Shown piece by piece: positions 1 through 8,568 of a stretch of 64,000 nt of DNA. Position 1 is the stretch's first letter, and each line of letters begins with the position of its first letter. This stretch comes from Candidatus Chloroploca asiatica (GTDB lineage Bacteria > Chloroflexota > Chloroflexia > Chloroflexales > Chloroflexaceae). Location: assembly GCF_002532075.1 (NCBI RefSeq), contig NZ_LYXE01000059.1, positions 25,235-89,234 of the forward strand, in the 5' to 3' direction. The notes under the pieces were generated by a model. That model saw nothing but the letters and a program-made list of their open reading frames with translations, had not been told where the DNA came from and ran no database searches. The position numbers were made by a program, and so were the translations under genes.

Positions 1-1097
1 ACTTCAACCGGGCGTTGCTGCCAGGCATCAAGCAAACCTTGAACCGCCGCCTGATCCCAGATCAGGTTCGTCCCATTGGTTGCGGCAAGGTGCGCGGGGC
101 CAAGCCCAAACTGCCCAATTGCGCCCGGCTCAACCGTCGCCGCCAGACTCGCCAGCGCAAACAACACATCGAAACGCGCCACGGGCAACGTTGTCACCAC
201 AGGCGGGATCCCATCACCGCTACCCTCAACCGCACGCACCAGGGCTGGCAACGTCACGACCTGCCCAAGCACACCGCGCTCACGTACTTCCTGCAGGATC
301 GCCTGCACAACCTGCTGTTGGCGCTGTGCCCGACCAAAGTCACTATCCTGATGGCGCGTACGCGCATAGATCAGCGCCGTGGCTCCATCCATCGTTTGCG
401 GCCCAGGGGCAAATTCGACGCGCATCACCCCAAAATCATCAGTTGGGTACGCCTCATCAACCAGGCGCGCAGGCACATCAATCGTGACCCCACCGAGCGC
501 ATCAATGATCTGGGCAAAGCCAGCAAAGTTGACCGTCGCCACAAAATCAACCCGCATGTTGCGCTCACGCAACTGCAACAACGCCTCGACTGTCTCGGCG
601 GCCAGCGCCATCCCGCCCTGGTGAGAAGTTGTAGCATCACCATAGAGACGGGACGCCCCCGCGTACCCCTGACCATAAGCGGCATTGATCTTGGTGACAT
701 CGAGGCCCACCGCCGGAAGAGCAACCTGGCTATCACGGGGAATCGAGAGCAACGATACCCAGCGCCCCGCCGGATCAAGCCGGGCCAGCATCAACGTATC
801 GCTACGAACACCCTCTTGCGGGAAGCCAGGGCGCTCGTCGGTGCCAATGATCAGCAGATTCGCCCCCATCAGCGGCGAGGCAAGCGGCGCATTGGGGCGG
901 GCATCGGCCACCGTGATCGCCTGCGACAGGCTGAAAATCTGCCAATAGATCACCCCGACCACCAGCAGCACCAACCCAAGCCCCAGACCGAGCCACAGCC
1001 GCACACGCGACCAGAAGGTAGGACGAGGTGGACGCGACTGAGCCGGCTGAGCGGCACGTTGCTGGCGTTCAGGTAACACTGTTGTTTGCTTGCTCAT
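1..1097 (-). CDS. LytR-CpsA-Psr (LCP) family wall-polymer transferase, 3' end cut by window edge
   Basis: The gene reads leftward and leaves the window, so only the first 365 codons are seen. LCP proteins transfer undecaprenyl-linked polymers to peptidoglycan on the outer face of the membrane. Visible are a basic, Pro-rich cytoplasmic tail, one membrane segment at about 33-55, and the LCP core. The core has GTDERPG (85-91), RSDTLML (98-104), SIPRDS (118-123, whose Arg-Asp pair belongs to the pyrophosphate/metal site) and KINAAY (136-141). The ATG at 1097 is chosen because an extended -10 box lies just 7 nt upstream, which implies a leaderless mRNA. The upstream neighbour murI is also a wall gene, but the LCP gene appears to have its own promoter. 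The polymer transferred cannot be told. The family call is secure. Confidence 0.93.
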   Translation of the reverse strand, partial: MSKQTTVLPERQQRAAQPAQSRPPRPTFWSRVRLWLGLGLGLVLLVVGVIYWQIFSLSQAITVADARPNAPLASPLMGANLLIIGTDERPGFPQEGVRSDTLMLARLDPAGRWVSLLSIPRDSQVALPAVGLDVTKINAAYGQGYAGASRLYGDATTSHQGGMALAAETVEALLQLRERNMRVDFVATVNFAGFAQIIDALGGVTIDVPARLVDEAYPTDDFGVMRVEFAPGPQTMDGATALIYARTRHQDSDFGRAQRQQQVVQAILQEVRERGVLGQVVTLPALVRAVEGSGDGIPPVVTTLPVARFDVLFALASLAATVEPGAIGQFGLGPAHLAATNGTNLIWDQAAVQGLLDAWQQRPVE

Positions 1098-1104
1098 AGG
1101 TGCT

Positions 1105-1113
1105 ATTGTAGCA
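1105..1113 (-). promoter_or_regulatory. Extended -10 promoter (TGCTACAAT) for the LCP gene
   Basis: TGCTACAAT on the minus strand is followed by seven bases (AGCACCT) and then the ATG. The transcript would start at or next to the start codon, and no Shine-Dalgarno is present. No clear -35 is visible. Confidence 0.6.
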
Positions 1114-1139
1114 GATCCATGCTGAAGGCAAGCCAACAA

Positions 1140-1925
1140 TCAGGTGATAGTGCCCTGCAGAGCCTGCGCAACATCAATCGTTTCGCCCCAGACACGCCAC
1201 AGGGCCGGGCGAATCAAGGCGGGGTCACCAGTGGTAAAGGCCTGCACCCGCCCCGAACCAGGCGCAAGCTCGAGCTTTGCCACCACACGGGCCGTCTGGG
1301 CTGCCACGGCCGGGCCAGTATCAATCAGCGTCGCCTCAGGGGCCACCGTCGCGATCACCGGGGCCAGCGGCGGAAAGTGGGTACATCCGAGGACAAACGT
1401 ATCCACCCCATCAGCGAGCAAGGGGGCCACATAGCCGCGCACAACTGCCTCGGCATCATCGCCGCGTAATAACCCTGCCTCGACCAGATCAACCATCGCC
1501 GGACACGCGACGGTACGCACCGTTACCCCATGCGCAAATTGCTCGACGAGGCGGCCAAAACGGTCGCCCTGGAGGGTGCCACTCGTCGCCAGCACAGCCA
1601 CCTTGCCCGTCCGGGTAGCCGCAACCGCCGGTTTGATCCCCGGTTCCATGCCCACAACCGGCACCTCAAGGGTCGTGCGCAATACGTCGAGGGCCGCCGA
1701 ACTTGCCGTATTGCAGGCCACAACGATGACTGCCGCCCCGTGAGCGACAAGCCAGCGGGCACAAAACAAGGCCCGTTCACGCACCTGCGCGGTGGCAAGC
1801 GGACCATACGGGCAATAGGCACTATCGGCGAGATAGATGAGATCGTGCCGCGGCAGCACCGCACGCACCGCACGGGCCACCGACAGGCCACCCAGACCCG
1901 AGTCAAAGAGACCAATCATTGCCAT
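1140..1925 (-). CDS. murI: Glutamate racemase
   Basis: Interconverts L- and D-glutamate in the cytoplasm and supplies D-Glu for peptidoglycan stem peptides. The 261 residues match the usual family length. The two-cysteine acid/base pair is present: Cys71 in VACNTASS and Cys181 in LGCTHFP. FDSGLGG near the N terminus is the family's substrate-binding signature. The start ATG at 1925 overlaps the TGA of the upstream gene by one base (TGATG), so translation is probably coupled; a second in-frame ATG lies two codons later. It is the last gene of a three-gene operon with two peptidase C26-family proteins. That suggests a shared link to gamma-glutamyl or wall metabolism, which is inference. Confidence 0.95.
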   Translation of the reverse strand: MAMIGLFDSGLGGLSVARAVRAVLPRHDLIYLADSAYCPYGPLATAQVRERALFCARWLVAHGAAVIVVACNTASSAALDVLRTTLEVPVVGMEPGIKPAVAATRTGKVAVLATSGTLQGDRFGRLVEQFAHGVTVRTVACPAMVDLVEAGLLRGDDAEAVVRGYVAPLLADGVDTFVLGCTHFPPLAPVIATVAPEATLIDTGPAVAAQTARVVAKLELAPGSGRVQAFTTGDPALIRPALWRVWGETIDVAQALQGTIT

Positions 1926-2653
1926 CAGTTCTGACAGGCAGCCACAAAACCTTCAAAGAGACGCAACCAGCGTGGCTCGGCCTGCTGCCAGAGATGCTCG
2001 GGATGGCACTGCACCCCAACCACAAAAGGCTCGCCGACCCCTTCGACCGCTTCGATCACCCCATCAGGCGCATGGCCAACAACCCGCAGAGCAGGCGGCA
2101 CGACCTTCAACGCCTGATGATGCATCGTATTTGCCAGCACCTCGGTCGTTTGCAATTGCCGGGCCAACCAGCTATCGGCAGCAAGGTGCAACGGATGTCC
2201 AGCGACATCATAGGTGCGCAGGTGCGTATTGTAGCGATGGTCAAGCGTATCGGGCAACTGGCTCGGGATATCCTGGTAGAGCGAGCCGCCAAAGGCCACG
2301 TTCAAGACCTGAATGCCCCGGCAGATCCCCAACAGCGGTTTGCCATCTTCGCGGCACCACCCGGCGAGCGCCAGTTCCACCGCATCGCGCTGCACATCGA
2401 CCGGGCCAAGCTCGGGGAGCGGTGCCTCACCGTAGCGCATGGGGGCGACATCCTCCCCACCCGGCAACAGAATGCCGATACACTGCTCGTATAGTATCCG
2501 CACCAGATCAAGATTATCGGTCAGATGAATCAGCAACGGCACGGCCCCAGCAGCCTCCACCGAACGGAGATACTGTGGGCGCACGGCCATCAGCGGGCCC
2601 CCACTGGCAGCCATATCATTCATACATGTGACGCCAATGATTGGTCGTCTCAT
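1925..2653 (-). CDS. Peptidase C26 / gamma-glutamyl-gamma-aminobutyrate hydrolase family protein (copy 1)
   Basis: Class I glutamine-amidotransferase fold of the PuuD/C26 type, which hydrolyses gamma-glutamyl amide bonds in the cytosol. The nucleophile elbow GICRG (Cys about 111 from the chosen start) and the HPE dyad in VQCHPEH (His about 217) are both present, so it should be active. The length, about 242 residues, is normal. A longer TTG start at 2662 is possible, but an AAGGA ribosome site sits 9 nt before the ATG at 2653, which is therefore preferred. It is a tandem paralogue of the next gene, sharing GICRGIQVLNVA, GGxLYQDIPS and VGVQCHPE, and it is followed by murI. The true substrate is unknown. 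Confidence 0.85.
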   Translation of the reverse strand: MRRPIIGVTCMNDMAASGGPLMAVRPQYLRSVEAAGAVPLLIHLTDNLDLVRILYEQCIGILLPGGEDVAPMRYGEAPLPELGPVDVQRDAVELALAGWCREDGKPLLGICRGIQVLNVAFGGSLYQDIPSQLPDTLDHRYNTHLRTYDVAGHPLHLAADSWLARQLQTTEVLANTMHHQALKVVPPALRVVGHAPDGVIEAVEGVGEPFVVGVQCHPEHLWQQAEPRWLRLFEGFVAACQN

Positions 2654-2671
2654 ACAATGCAATCCTTATGT

Positions 2672-3427
2672 TCAGGCAGCAAGCGCCGGCACCTGACGCG
2701 TAGCACGACAACGAGCGACAAACGCCGCAAAAACTGCCTGCCAACGCGGATCAGCGTGTGCCTGTAGCGCCTCGGGGTGACACTGCACGCCAAGGACAAA
2801 GGCCTCCCCGGTACCCTCCAACGCCTCGACCACCCCATCGGGTGCCCAACCAACTGGACGCAAGCCCGCACCAATGGTGCGCACCGCCTGATGATGCAAC
2901 GAATTGATCGCCAATTGCTCGGTACCAAGCAAGTAAGCCAGTTGCGAATCAGGAGCCAGGTGCAACTCGTGGGCCATATGCGTCCAATCTTCGCGCGCAT
3001 ACGAGATATCGTGCTGCAAATCCGTGATCAACTCTGACGGAATATCCTGGTAGAGCGTCCCCCCACGGGCGACATTGAGCACCTGAATACCCCGGCAGAT
3101 CCCGAACACCGGCTTGCCTTCGGCGAGCGCCCAGCGAGCCAGAGGCATCTCGGCCCCATCACGGAGCGGATCAAGCAAGCCCAATTTTTCATGTGGCTCG
3201 GCACCATACAAGGCAGGGGAAAGATCGCCCCCACCAGCCAGAAGCAATCCATCTAACTGATCGTACAGGGTGCGCAAGACGTGCTCGTCTTGCACGGGCG
3301 GAATCAGCAGCGGAGCGCCACCCGCCTTAAGCACCGCATCAACATAGGTCTGACGATGGCCGAATGACGGCGGGCACCAGGCCCGGTCGTGAAACGTGCC
3401 ACACGAGATGCCAATGAGAGGCTGCAT
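2672..3427 (-). CDS. Peptidase C26 / gamma-glutamyl-gamma-aminobutyrate hydrolase family protein (copy 2)
   Basis: First gene of the C26-C26-murI operon. The class I amidotransferase-like core carries GICRG (nucleophile Cys) and VQCHPE (catalytic His and Glu). The ATG at 3427 is chosen because a strong GGAGGAGG lies about 9 nt upstream; an in-frame ATG 27 nt further upstream would place that site inside the gene. Its 18-nt gap to copy 1 and clear sequence similarity indicate a tandem duplication followed by divergence, since the two copies differ in the substrate-facing loops. The family includes PuuD (putrescine pathway) and other gamma-glutamyl hydrolases, so a substrate is not assigned. 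Confidence 0.85.
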   Translation of the reverse strand: MQPLIGISCGTFHDRAWCPPSFGHRQTYVDAVLKAGGAPLLIPPVQDEHVLRTLYDQLDGLLLAGGGDLSPALYGAEPHEKLGLLDPLRDGAEMPLARWALAEGKPVFGICRGIQVLNVARGGTLYQDIPSELITDLQHDISYAREDWTHMAHELHLAPDSQLAYLLGTEQLAINSLHHQAVRTIGAGLRPVGWAPDGVVEALEGTGEAFVLGVQCHPEALQAHADPRWQAVFAAFVARCRATRQVPALAA

Positions 3428-3500
3428 ACTGCTTGTTCCTCCTCCATCTGCCACAGCAGATCACGCTGCCCCACAGGGCGGAATAGATCAATATCTGCTT

Positions 3501-3509
3501 ATTATACCA
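3501..3509 (-). promoter_or_regulatory. Extended -10 promoter (TGGTATAAT) for the C26-C26-murI operon
   Basis: TGGTATAAT on the minus strand is a perfect extended -10. It overlaps the stop codon (TAA, 3502-3504) of the upstream histidine kinase gene. Transcription would start near 3494, giving a leader of about 66 nt that ends in the GGAGGAGG ribosome site. Confidence 0.65.
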
Positions 3510-6228
3510 TTTTATGCACAGCAGCAACGGCAGGCAGGATCAAGCTAAACGTTGAGCCAACCCCGACCTCACTCGTCACCCAGATCTGCCCCCCGAGCAA
3601 TTCAACCAGGGGGCGCGCCAGCGCAAGACCGAGACCCGCGCCACCTCCCTCGACTTTCAGCGGATTTTCGGCACGGTAAAACCGATCAAAGATCCGCGGA
3701 AGATCGGTGGGTGCTATGCCCACTCCGGTATCGGTAATACGCAAGAGATTATACGGTTGCGCTTGGGGCACGCGATCACGCACCTGGGCAGGAAGTTCGG
3801 CAAGCGTGGCTTCGAGGGCTTCGACATGGATCTGCCCGCCATTGGGCGTGTATTTGATCGCATTGTTCAAGAGGTGGTACAACACCTGGTGCAAGCAATG
3901 CGCATCAGCACGCACCAGCGGCAAGTGCGGGGCAAGCGTAATCGTCAGGCTATGCCCGCGCTCACGGAGTGCCCCCTTCAACTCGGCCATTACTCCACTC
4001 AAGACCTGGGCCAGATGCAACAAACGCCACTCGAGCTCAACGCTCCCTGCTTCAATCCGGGTCAGATCGAGCACATCGTTGATCAGATTGATCATATGCT
4101 GCGTATGTTTATCAATCGTGGTGACAAACTCGCGCTGGGTCGCATTGAGGGCCCCGATTTCATCCATCGCGAGCAGCTGCGTAAACCCCTTGATCGCGGT
4201 CATCGGGGTACGCAACTCGTGTGACATCGTACCAATGAACTCATTTTTCATCTGATCGGACTCGACCTCACGCGTGACATCACGCAGCACCAGCAGCGCC
4301 CCGATCAACGTGTTCATCTCGGTCAACACCGGCCCGAGCAACAGGTGCAGCGTACGTACCCCGAGTTTGATACTCGCCATACATCGACGCGGCTGCACAT
4401 CATCCAGCAGCGGATGTTCGAGCAACTCAACCAGCGGCAATTCGTGGGTTCGTTCGCCCATATAGCGCATCAAGATCTCGTGCAGATTCCAGAGCAGCAG
4501 TTCTTCAATACTCCGGTGCAACATCGCCGCCGCCGCCGGATTCGCGACCAGGATCCGGCCAGACAGGTCACAGACAATCACGCCATCACTGAGACTCTGC
4601 AGGATCGCCTGAATCTGAGTCGCTTCCTTCTCCTGGCGATCAAGCAACTCAAAGCGATGAGCGGCTTCCTCACTAATCAGCGCAAAGAGATTGGCATTCT
4701 TGACGGCGACCGCAATCGAACCAGCGGTTGCATTGAGCATCCGCAAATGATCTTCCTGGAAAAAGCCCACCTGACGGTGCGACAGACTCAGCACACCCAG
4801 CACCTCGTCCTGAACCACCAGCGGGACAGCAATCATCGCACCTTCACGTCGCCGGGTAAACAACCCTGGAACCGAAACCCAGCGTGCATCCTGGCTAATA
4901 TCATCAATCACGACGCCAACACAATGTTCGGCGACCCAACCTGCAATGCCAACCCCAATCGGGAAACGCAAATAGTTTTTGGGGTCAGCAACAACCCCAA
5001 GCACGGCCCGCGTCACCATCAAACTACTATCGTCGGGTTCCACCAGCATAATCGACCCATGCTCGGCATGCGTCAACTCGGCAAGCAGTTGCAACGACGT
5101 TGCCAGCAGCGCATCGAGGTCGAGGGTACGACTCACTTCGGTCGAGATTTGATAGATCGTCGCGAGGCGATTCTTCTCGTCTTCCAGTTCACGGGTACGG
5201 TCAGCTACCCGTCGCTCGAGATCTTTGTTCAGGATCCGTAGTTCGCTATAGAGCATCGCGTTTTGCAAGGCAATCGCCGTCTGGCTGACAATGCTCTGGA
5301 TCAGATCCTGTTGCATCCGGATCTGATTGAATGGATCGGGATCTTGCAGCACCACCAGTGCCACAACGTGTTCGTTGGCAATCATGGGCAAAACCAAGAC
5401 GCCACAAGCCGGGTATAACCAGCGGCTTGGGCAACCCTCCTCGGGTACGGGCAGAAACTGATTCTGCCGTGTCTGCCAGGCCCGGACGATCAGATCATCT
5501 GCTTGCGTTACGGCAACCTGCTGATCCACTCCGCTCTCGGCTAGGGGTTCGGACTGCTGCCGCAACACAAGCATCGTCCCATGGGCCTCAGTCACAGGCT
5601 GCCACAAGGCAATATGGGCAATTGCCGTCAAGTGCTGAAGATTTTGAATCAACAGATCAATCAACTGATGCTCTTCAAGCGTCAGTGAGAGTTGACGTGA
5701 AATAACATTCAGCGCCTGGAGTTGCAGCGTCTGCCGATCAGCAGATGCCGAGGCTGCATCAAGGCGTTCAGCAATAAATTCGTGCTCACGGATCAACTCG
5801 CGCTTGGCCGCTGACCAGTGCTCAGTCGCACAGAGCAACACATCGTCAAAGAGCGCATCGAGCGCCGCAAAGAGCGCAAAGGCAGCCTGTAGGTCTGCTA
5901 CGGTGGCCCGCACCCGCGCAGACGTGATCCGGCGCACCTGCTGGACAAACTGAAGCACCGTCGTCAGATCAAACGACGCCTCGTTCTGCGTAAAGAAGGC
6001 ACCCAATTGCACCGCAAAGGGCTCGCGGTCACCAGTGGCGGCAAGCACAGCGGTCGTGTAGAACGTCGCCAGATCAAGCTGTGGAGGGAAGGACGCAGCC
6101 CCAGTAACCGGATGCTGATCAGGTGCCCCTGTGTCTTCAGGTGGCACCAGATGCGCCAACACCTCATACCAGCGTGGTAACAGGGTATCACGCTCTTGCT
6201 CAAGCCAGGTTGCGAGGTTACCATCCAT
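3502..6228 (-). CDS. Soluble GAF-GAF-PAS sensor histidine kinase with RsbRD-like N-terminal domain
   Basis: A 908-residue cytoplasmic sensor kinase with no membrane segment. In order: an all-helical N terminus (about 1-150) resembling the RsbR/RsbT co-antagonist N-terminal domain; a GAF-like domain (about 165-325); a coiled coil (325-360); a second GAF (about 360-515); a PAS-like domain (about 535-650); HisKA with FIGTMSHELRTP (phospho-acceptor His about 670); and an HATPase with N box LLNNAIKYTPNGG, G1 ITDTGVGIAP and G2 GGGAGLGLALAR. All catalytic boxes are intact. It starts 6 nt after the PP2C-type phosphatase gene and shares its promoter. No response regulator lies beside it, so the partner is encoded elsewhere. 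The ligand of the GAF/PAS domains is unknown. Confidence 0.9.
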   Translation of the reverse strand: MDGNLATWLEQERDTLLPRWYEVLAHLVPPEDTGAPDQHPVTGAASFPPQLDLATFYTTAVLAATGDREPFAVQLGAFFTQNEASFDLTTVLQFVQQVRRITSARVRATVADLQAAFALFAALDALFDDVLLCATEHWSAAKRELIREHEFIAERLDAASASADRQTLQLQALNVISRQLSLTLEEHQLIDLLIQNLQHLTAIAHIALWQPVTEAHGTMLVLRQQSEPLAESGVDQQVAVTQADDLIVRAWQTRQNQFLPVPEEGCPSRWLYPACGVLVLPMIANEHVVALVVLQDPDPFNQIRMQQDLIQSIVSQTAIALQNAMLYSELRILNKDLERRVADRTRELEDEKNRLATIYQISTEVSRTLDLDALLATSLQLLAELTHAEHGSIMLVEPDDSSLMVTRAVLGVVADPKNYLRFPIGVGIAGWVAEHCVGVVIDDISQDARWVSVPGLFTRRREGAMIAVPLVVQDEVLGVLSLSHRQVGFFQEDHLRMLNATAGSIAVAVKNANLFALISEEAAHRFELLDRQEKEATQIQAILQSLSDGVIVCDLSGRILVANPAAAAMLHRSIEELLLWNLHEILMRYMGERTHELPLVELLEHPLLDDVQPRRCMASIKLGVRTLHLLLGPVLTEMNTLIGALLVLRDVTREVESDQMKNEFIGTMSHELRTPMTAIKGFTQLLAMDEIGALNATQREFVTTIDKHTQHMINLINDVLDLTRIEAGSVELEWRLLHLAQVLSGVMAELKGALRERGHSLTITLAPHLPLVRADAHCLHQVLYHLLNNAIKYTPNGGQIHVEALEATLAELPAQVRDRVPQAQPYNLLRITDTGVGIAPTDLPRIFDRFYRAENPLKVEGGGAGLGLALARPLVELLGGQIWVTSEVGVGSTFSLILPAVAAVHKMV

Positions 6229-6234
6229 GTCAAC

Positions 6235-6816
6235 TTACTCGGTAATACGAATGACAACCACGGTTACATCGTCATTCGCTTTGCCATACTTCGCAAGAAT
6301 CAGATCAGCCAACTGCTGCGACGGGCGGTGGCGCTCAACATAGGCATCAAGCTGAAAATTGTTCTCGACCCCATCACTATACAGAACGAAGGTGTTGCCG
6401 AAATTGTAGGTATAATCGAGCCTGAGCAAGGTAGGGAGGCGATGACCAACAATGCCATTTTTAGAGATCGGCTTGATGGGGGCCTGACTATCCACCTGCA
6501 CACCGATATTGCCAACCCCCACAAAGCTCACATGACGCGCCAGCAAGTCAAAGGTCAACAGGGCCATCACAGCCCCACGGGTTCCGTGAATAGCCGTATG
6601 CACCTGTTTGAAGAGCGTGAGCGGATCATTTCCAGGCTTAGCGCGGAGCACTGCTGCCGCGCCAAGCGACGCAGCAGAAGCATGCACACCACCGCCCAGA
6701 CCATCAATCACCGCAACCTGCAAACCGTGAGGCTCAAAGGTTTCAAGCACATACGTATCACCACTCACGCTCTGACCAAGCTTTGGGCGCAGCGCAGCGC
6801 CCCAATCCACTTGCAT
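6235..6816 (-). CDS. Small PP2C/SpoIIE-type (RsbX-like) serine phosphatase
   Basis: About 193 residues covering a minimal PP2C-like fold. Recognisable parts are GDTYVLETF and VAVIDGLGGG (metal-binding Asp), FVGVGNIGVQV, LPTLLRLDY, FVLYSDGVENNF (Asp in SDGV) and NDDVTVVVIRI (C-terminal Asp pair). This matches the short RsbX/SpoIIE type used in partner-switching circuits that dephosphorylate Ser/Thr on STAS proteins. The ATG at 6816 is preferred because AAGGA sits about 8 nt upstream; in-frame ATGs at 6822 and 6852 have worse spacing. It is the first gene of an operon with a histidine kinase whose N terminus looks RsbR-like. This suggests a stress-signalling module, which is inference. Confidence 0.8.
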   Translation of the reverse strand: MQVDWGAALRPKLGQSVSGDTYVLETFEPHGLQVAVIDGLGGGVHASAASLGAAAVLRAKPGNDPLTLFKQVHTAIHGTRGAVMALLTFDLLARHVSFVGVGNIGVQVDSQAPIKPISKNGIVGHRLPTLLRLDYTYNFGNTFVLYSDGVENNFQLDAYVERHRPSQQLADLILAKYGKANDDVTVVVIRITE

Positions 6817-6871
6817 GCACATCTTCCTTGCCAACGCATCCCAGCGCAGCACACAATTCGCTTTCTATGCC

Positions 6872-6880
6872 ATTATAACA
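6872..6880 (-). promoter_or_regulatory. Extended -10 promoter (TGTTATAAT) for the phosphatase-kinase operon
   Basis: TGTTATAAT on the minus strand lies about 55 nt upstream of the chosen phosphatase start. The -35 region (TCGGCA at the right distance) is weak, as is usual with an extended -10. Confidence 0.6.
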
Positions 6881-6923
6881 CTCACTTTGACGAGTGCCGA
6901 TAGCCGGCGGTGCGCTAAAAACC

Positions 6924-6982
6924 CTTGTATGTGCTGACGAAAACGGCCAGCGAAGCTGGTCGTTTTCGTCAGCACATACAAG
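6924..6982 (-). terminator. 28-bp near-perfect hairpin ending the radA-PIN-dtd operon
   Basis: Arms 6924-6951 and 6955-6982 pair over 28 positions with a single G-T mismatch and a GAA loop. The apex is CGGCCAGC/GCTGGTCG. On the minus strand the stem is followed by GGGTTTTTAG, so it has a modest U-tract and lies 12 nt beyond the dtd stop codon. Confidence 0.75.
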
Positions 6983-6994
6983 ATTCTTAGGGCT

Positions 6995-7447
6995 TCAAGA
7001 TACCGCAACAGGCGCTTCAAGCATAATCGTCACGGGGCCATCGTTCAGCAGGGCGACCTGCATCATCGCGCCAAAACGGCCCATCGCGACCGTCAGGCCA
7101 AGCGCACGCAGCGCCTCGGCATAGACCTCAACGAGTGGTTGCGCTACCTCAGGGGGGGCAGCCCGCACAAAACTGGGGCGACGCCCCTTGCGCGTATCAG
7201 CATAGAGGGTAAACTGCGAAACGACGAGCACACTCCCACCGCTCTCCTGCACCGAATAGTTGAACTTCCCAGCGGCATCACTAAAGATCCGCAGACCTGC
7301 CGTCTTATCGGCAAGGAATTGCGCCTCGGCAGGGCCATCGCCCTGCCCAACCCCAAGCAAGACCAGCAAACCGGGGCCAATCGCCCCAACCACACTTCCT
7401 TCCACCGTCACCGAAGCCTCTGAAACTCGTTGAATCAGCGCACGCAT
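6995..7447 (-). CDS. dtd: D-aminoacyl-tRNA deacylase
   Basis: Hydrolyses D-aminoacyl-tRNAs (for example D-Tyr-tRNA) and so keeps D-residues out of proteins. It is a cytoplasmic homodimer. The 150 residues match the family. The signature VSQFTLYAD and the cross-subunit Gly-cisPro motif in NDGPVTI are present, as is the N-terminal [13 protein letters not shown] block. It is the last gene of the radA-PIN/TRAM-dtd operon, 13 nt after the PIN/TRAM gene, and is followed by a strong hairpin. A function in D-amino-acid surveillance is consistent with a nearby murI, but the two operons are separate. Confidence 0.95.
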   Translation of the reverse strand: MRALIQRVSEASVTVEGSVVGAIGPGLLVLLGVGQGDGPAEAQFLADKTAGLRIFSDAAGKFNYSVQESGGSVLVVSQFTLYADTRKGRRPSFVRAAPPEVAQPLVEVYAEALRALGLTVAMGRFGAMMQVALLNDGPVTIMLEAPVAVS

Positions 7448-7460
7448 AGCCTCTTCTCAT

Positions 7461-8546
7461 CTAACTTGTGGTTGTCTCCTCAACCACCGTCGCAAAGACC
7501 AGCCGTCCCGACTGGGTTTGATGCAAGCGGGTCACAAGCACTTCCGTCGTCTGTCCAATCAAATGGCGCGCATCTTCAACGATCACCGGGGTTCCATCAT
7601 CAAGATAGCCCACCCCTTGTTGCCGGGCATTGCCTTCATTGCGGATCAGCACGCGCAGGCGCTGATCCTGGATCACCAGCGAACGAACCGCTTCGCTCAA
7701 CACATTGAGGCTGAGCACCTTAACCCCCTGGAGGGCAGCGACCTTATTGAGATTGAAATCATTGGTAATAATAGGACAATTGTACTGACGAGCAAGGGCG
7801 ACCAGTTTATCATCAACGCGTTGCAGATCTTCAACATCGACATTGACAACCTCGATCGGCAAGGGCGCGTGGTGTTGCATCTCATTGAGCAACTCAAGCC
7901 CACGACGACCCTTGCTGCGCCGCAGATCGTCGGCCGAGTCGGCCAGTTGCTGCAATTCAGCGAGCACAAAGATCGGCACCAGCAGCGTCCCATCAAGAAA
8001 ACCAGTGCGCGTCACCGCATCAATCCGGCCATCAATAATCGCGCTGGTATCAAGGAGGAGCCGTCGCTGGGGAGGCGGTTCAGGGGTTGTTGGCAATGCA
8101 GTTGACGCAATCGAACGACGCCACCCCTCTTTGAGCAACTCACCCAGATCGTGGCGACGGGCCGCAAAGACAGCCCCGCCAAGATAGGCCAGGAGCGCCG
8201 CTGAAAACACGGGCAAAATCTGATTAAACGGTGATGGCAAGTTCGCAAGCGGAAAGGTCAACAGGGCCGCGATAAAGAGACCGAGCATCACCCCAGTGCC
8301 AACCGCAAGGAGATCGGGCAGCGGAACATGGCGCAACCGACGCAAGAGATCCTGCAAGGGGTCGATCGTCAGGCGTGGCGTCACTAGCAGGCCCAAGCCT
8401 GCCCCGGCAAGGGTGAGCAACTGGGTGGCAAAGATCTCCGATTCATTGGGCACTGGGCTAGAGAGCGACGTACCCACGTACCATCCGAAATATCCGAGCC
8501 CCAGCATGCCAACAATGCGTACCAGGAAATTCAAACTGACTTTCAT
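7461..8546 (-). CDS. Membrane-anchored PIN-TRAM domain protein (YacL-like)
   Basis: Integral membrane protein with a cytoplasmic PIN nuclease-like domain and a C-terminal TRAM domain, the YacL type found beside radA in many Gram-positive-lineage bacteria. About 361 residues. Four hydrophobic segments lie in the first 140 residues. The PIN domain starts at LLLDTSAIIDGRI (first acidic residues), continues through FVLAELQQLAD and ends with ITNDFNLNKVA. The last 60 residues (VGYLDDGTPVIVED) form the TRAM fold. The ATG at 8546, just before the first membrane segment, is chosen; an upstream in-frame ATG at 8591 would overlap the radA end. The family's RNA target is not settled. Confidence 0.88.
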   Translation of the reverse strand: MKVSLNFLVRIVGMLGLGYFGWYVGTSLSSPVPNESEIFATQLLTLAGAGLGLLVTPRLTIDPLQDLLRRLRHVPLPDLLAVGTGVMLGLFIAALLTFPLANLPSPFNQILPVFSAALLAYLGGAVFAARRHDLGELLKEGWRRSIASTALPTTPEPPPQRRLLLDTSAIIDGRIDAVTRTGFLDGTLLVPIFVLAELQQLADSADDLRRSKGRRGLELLNEMQHHAPLPIEVVNVDVEDLQRVDDKLVALARQYNCPIITNDFNLNKVAALQGVKVLSLNVLSEAVRSLVIQDQRLRVLIRNEGNARQQGVGYLDDGTPVIVEDARHLIGQTTEVLVTRLHQTQSGRLVFATVVEETTTS

Positions 8547-8568
8547 CTGGAGCGATTCTACACCCGTA

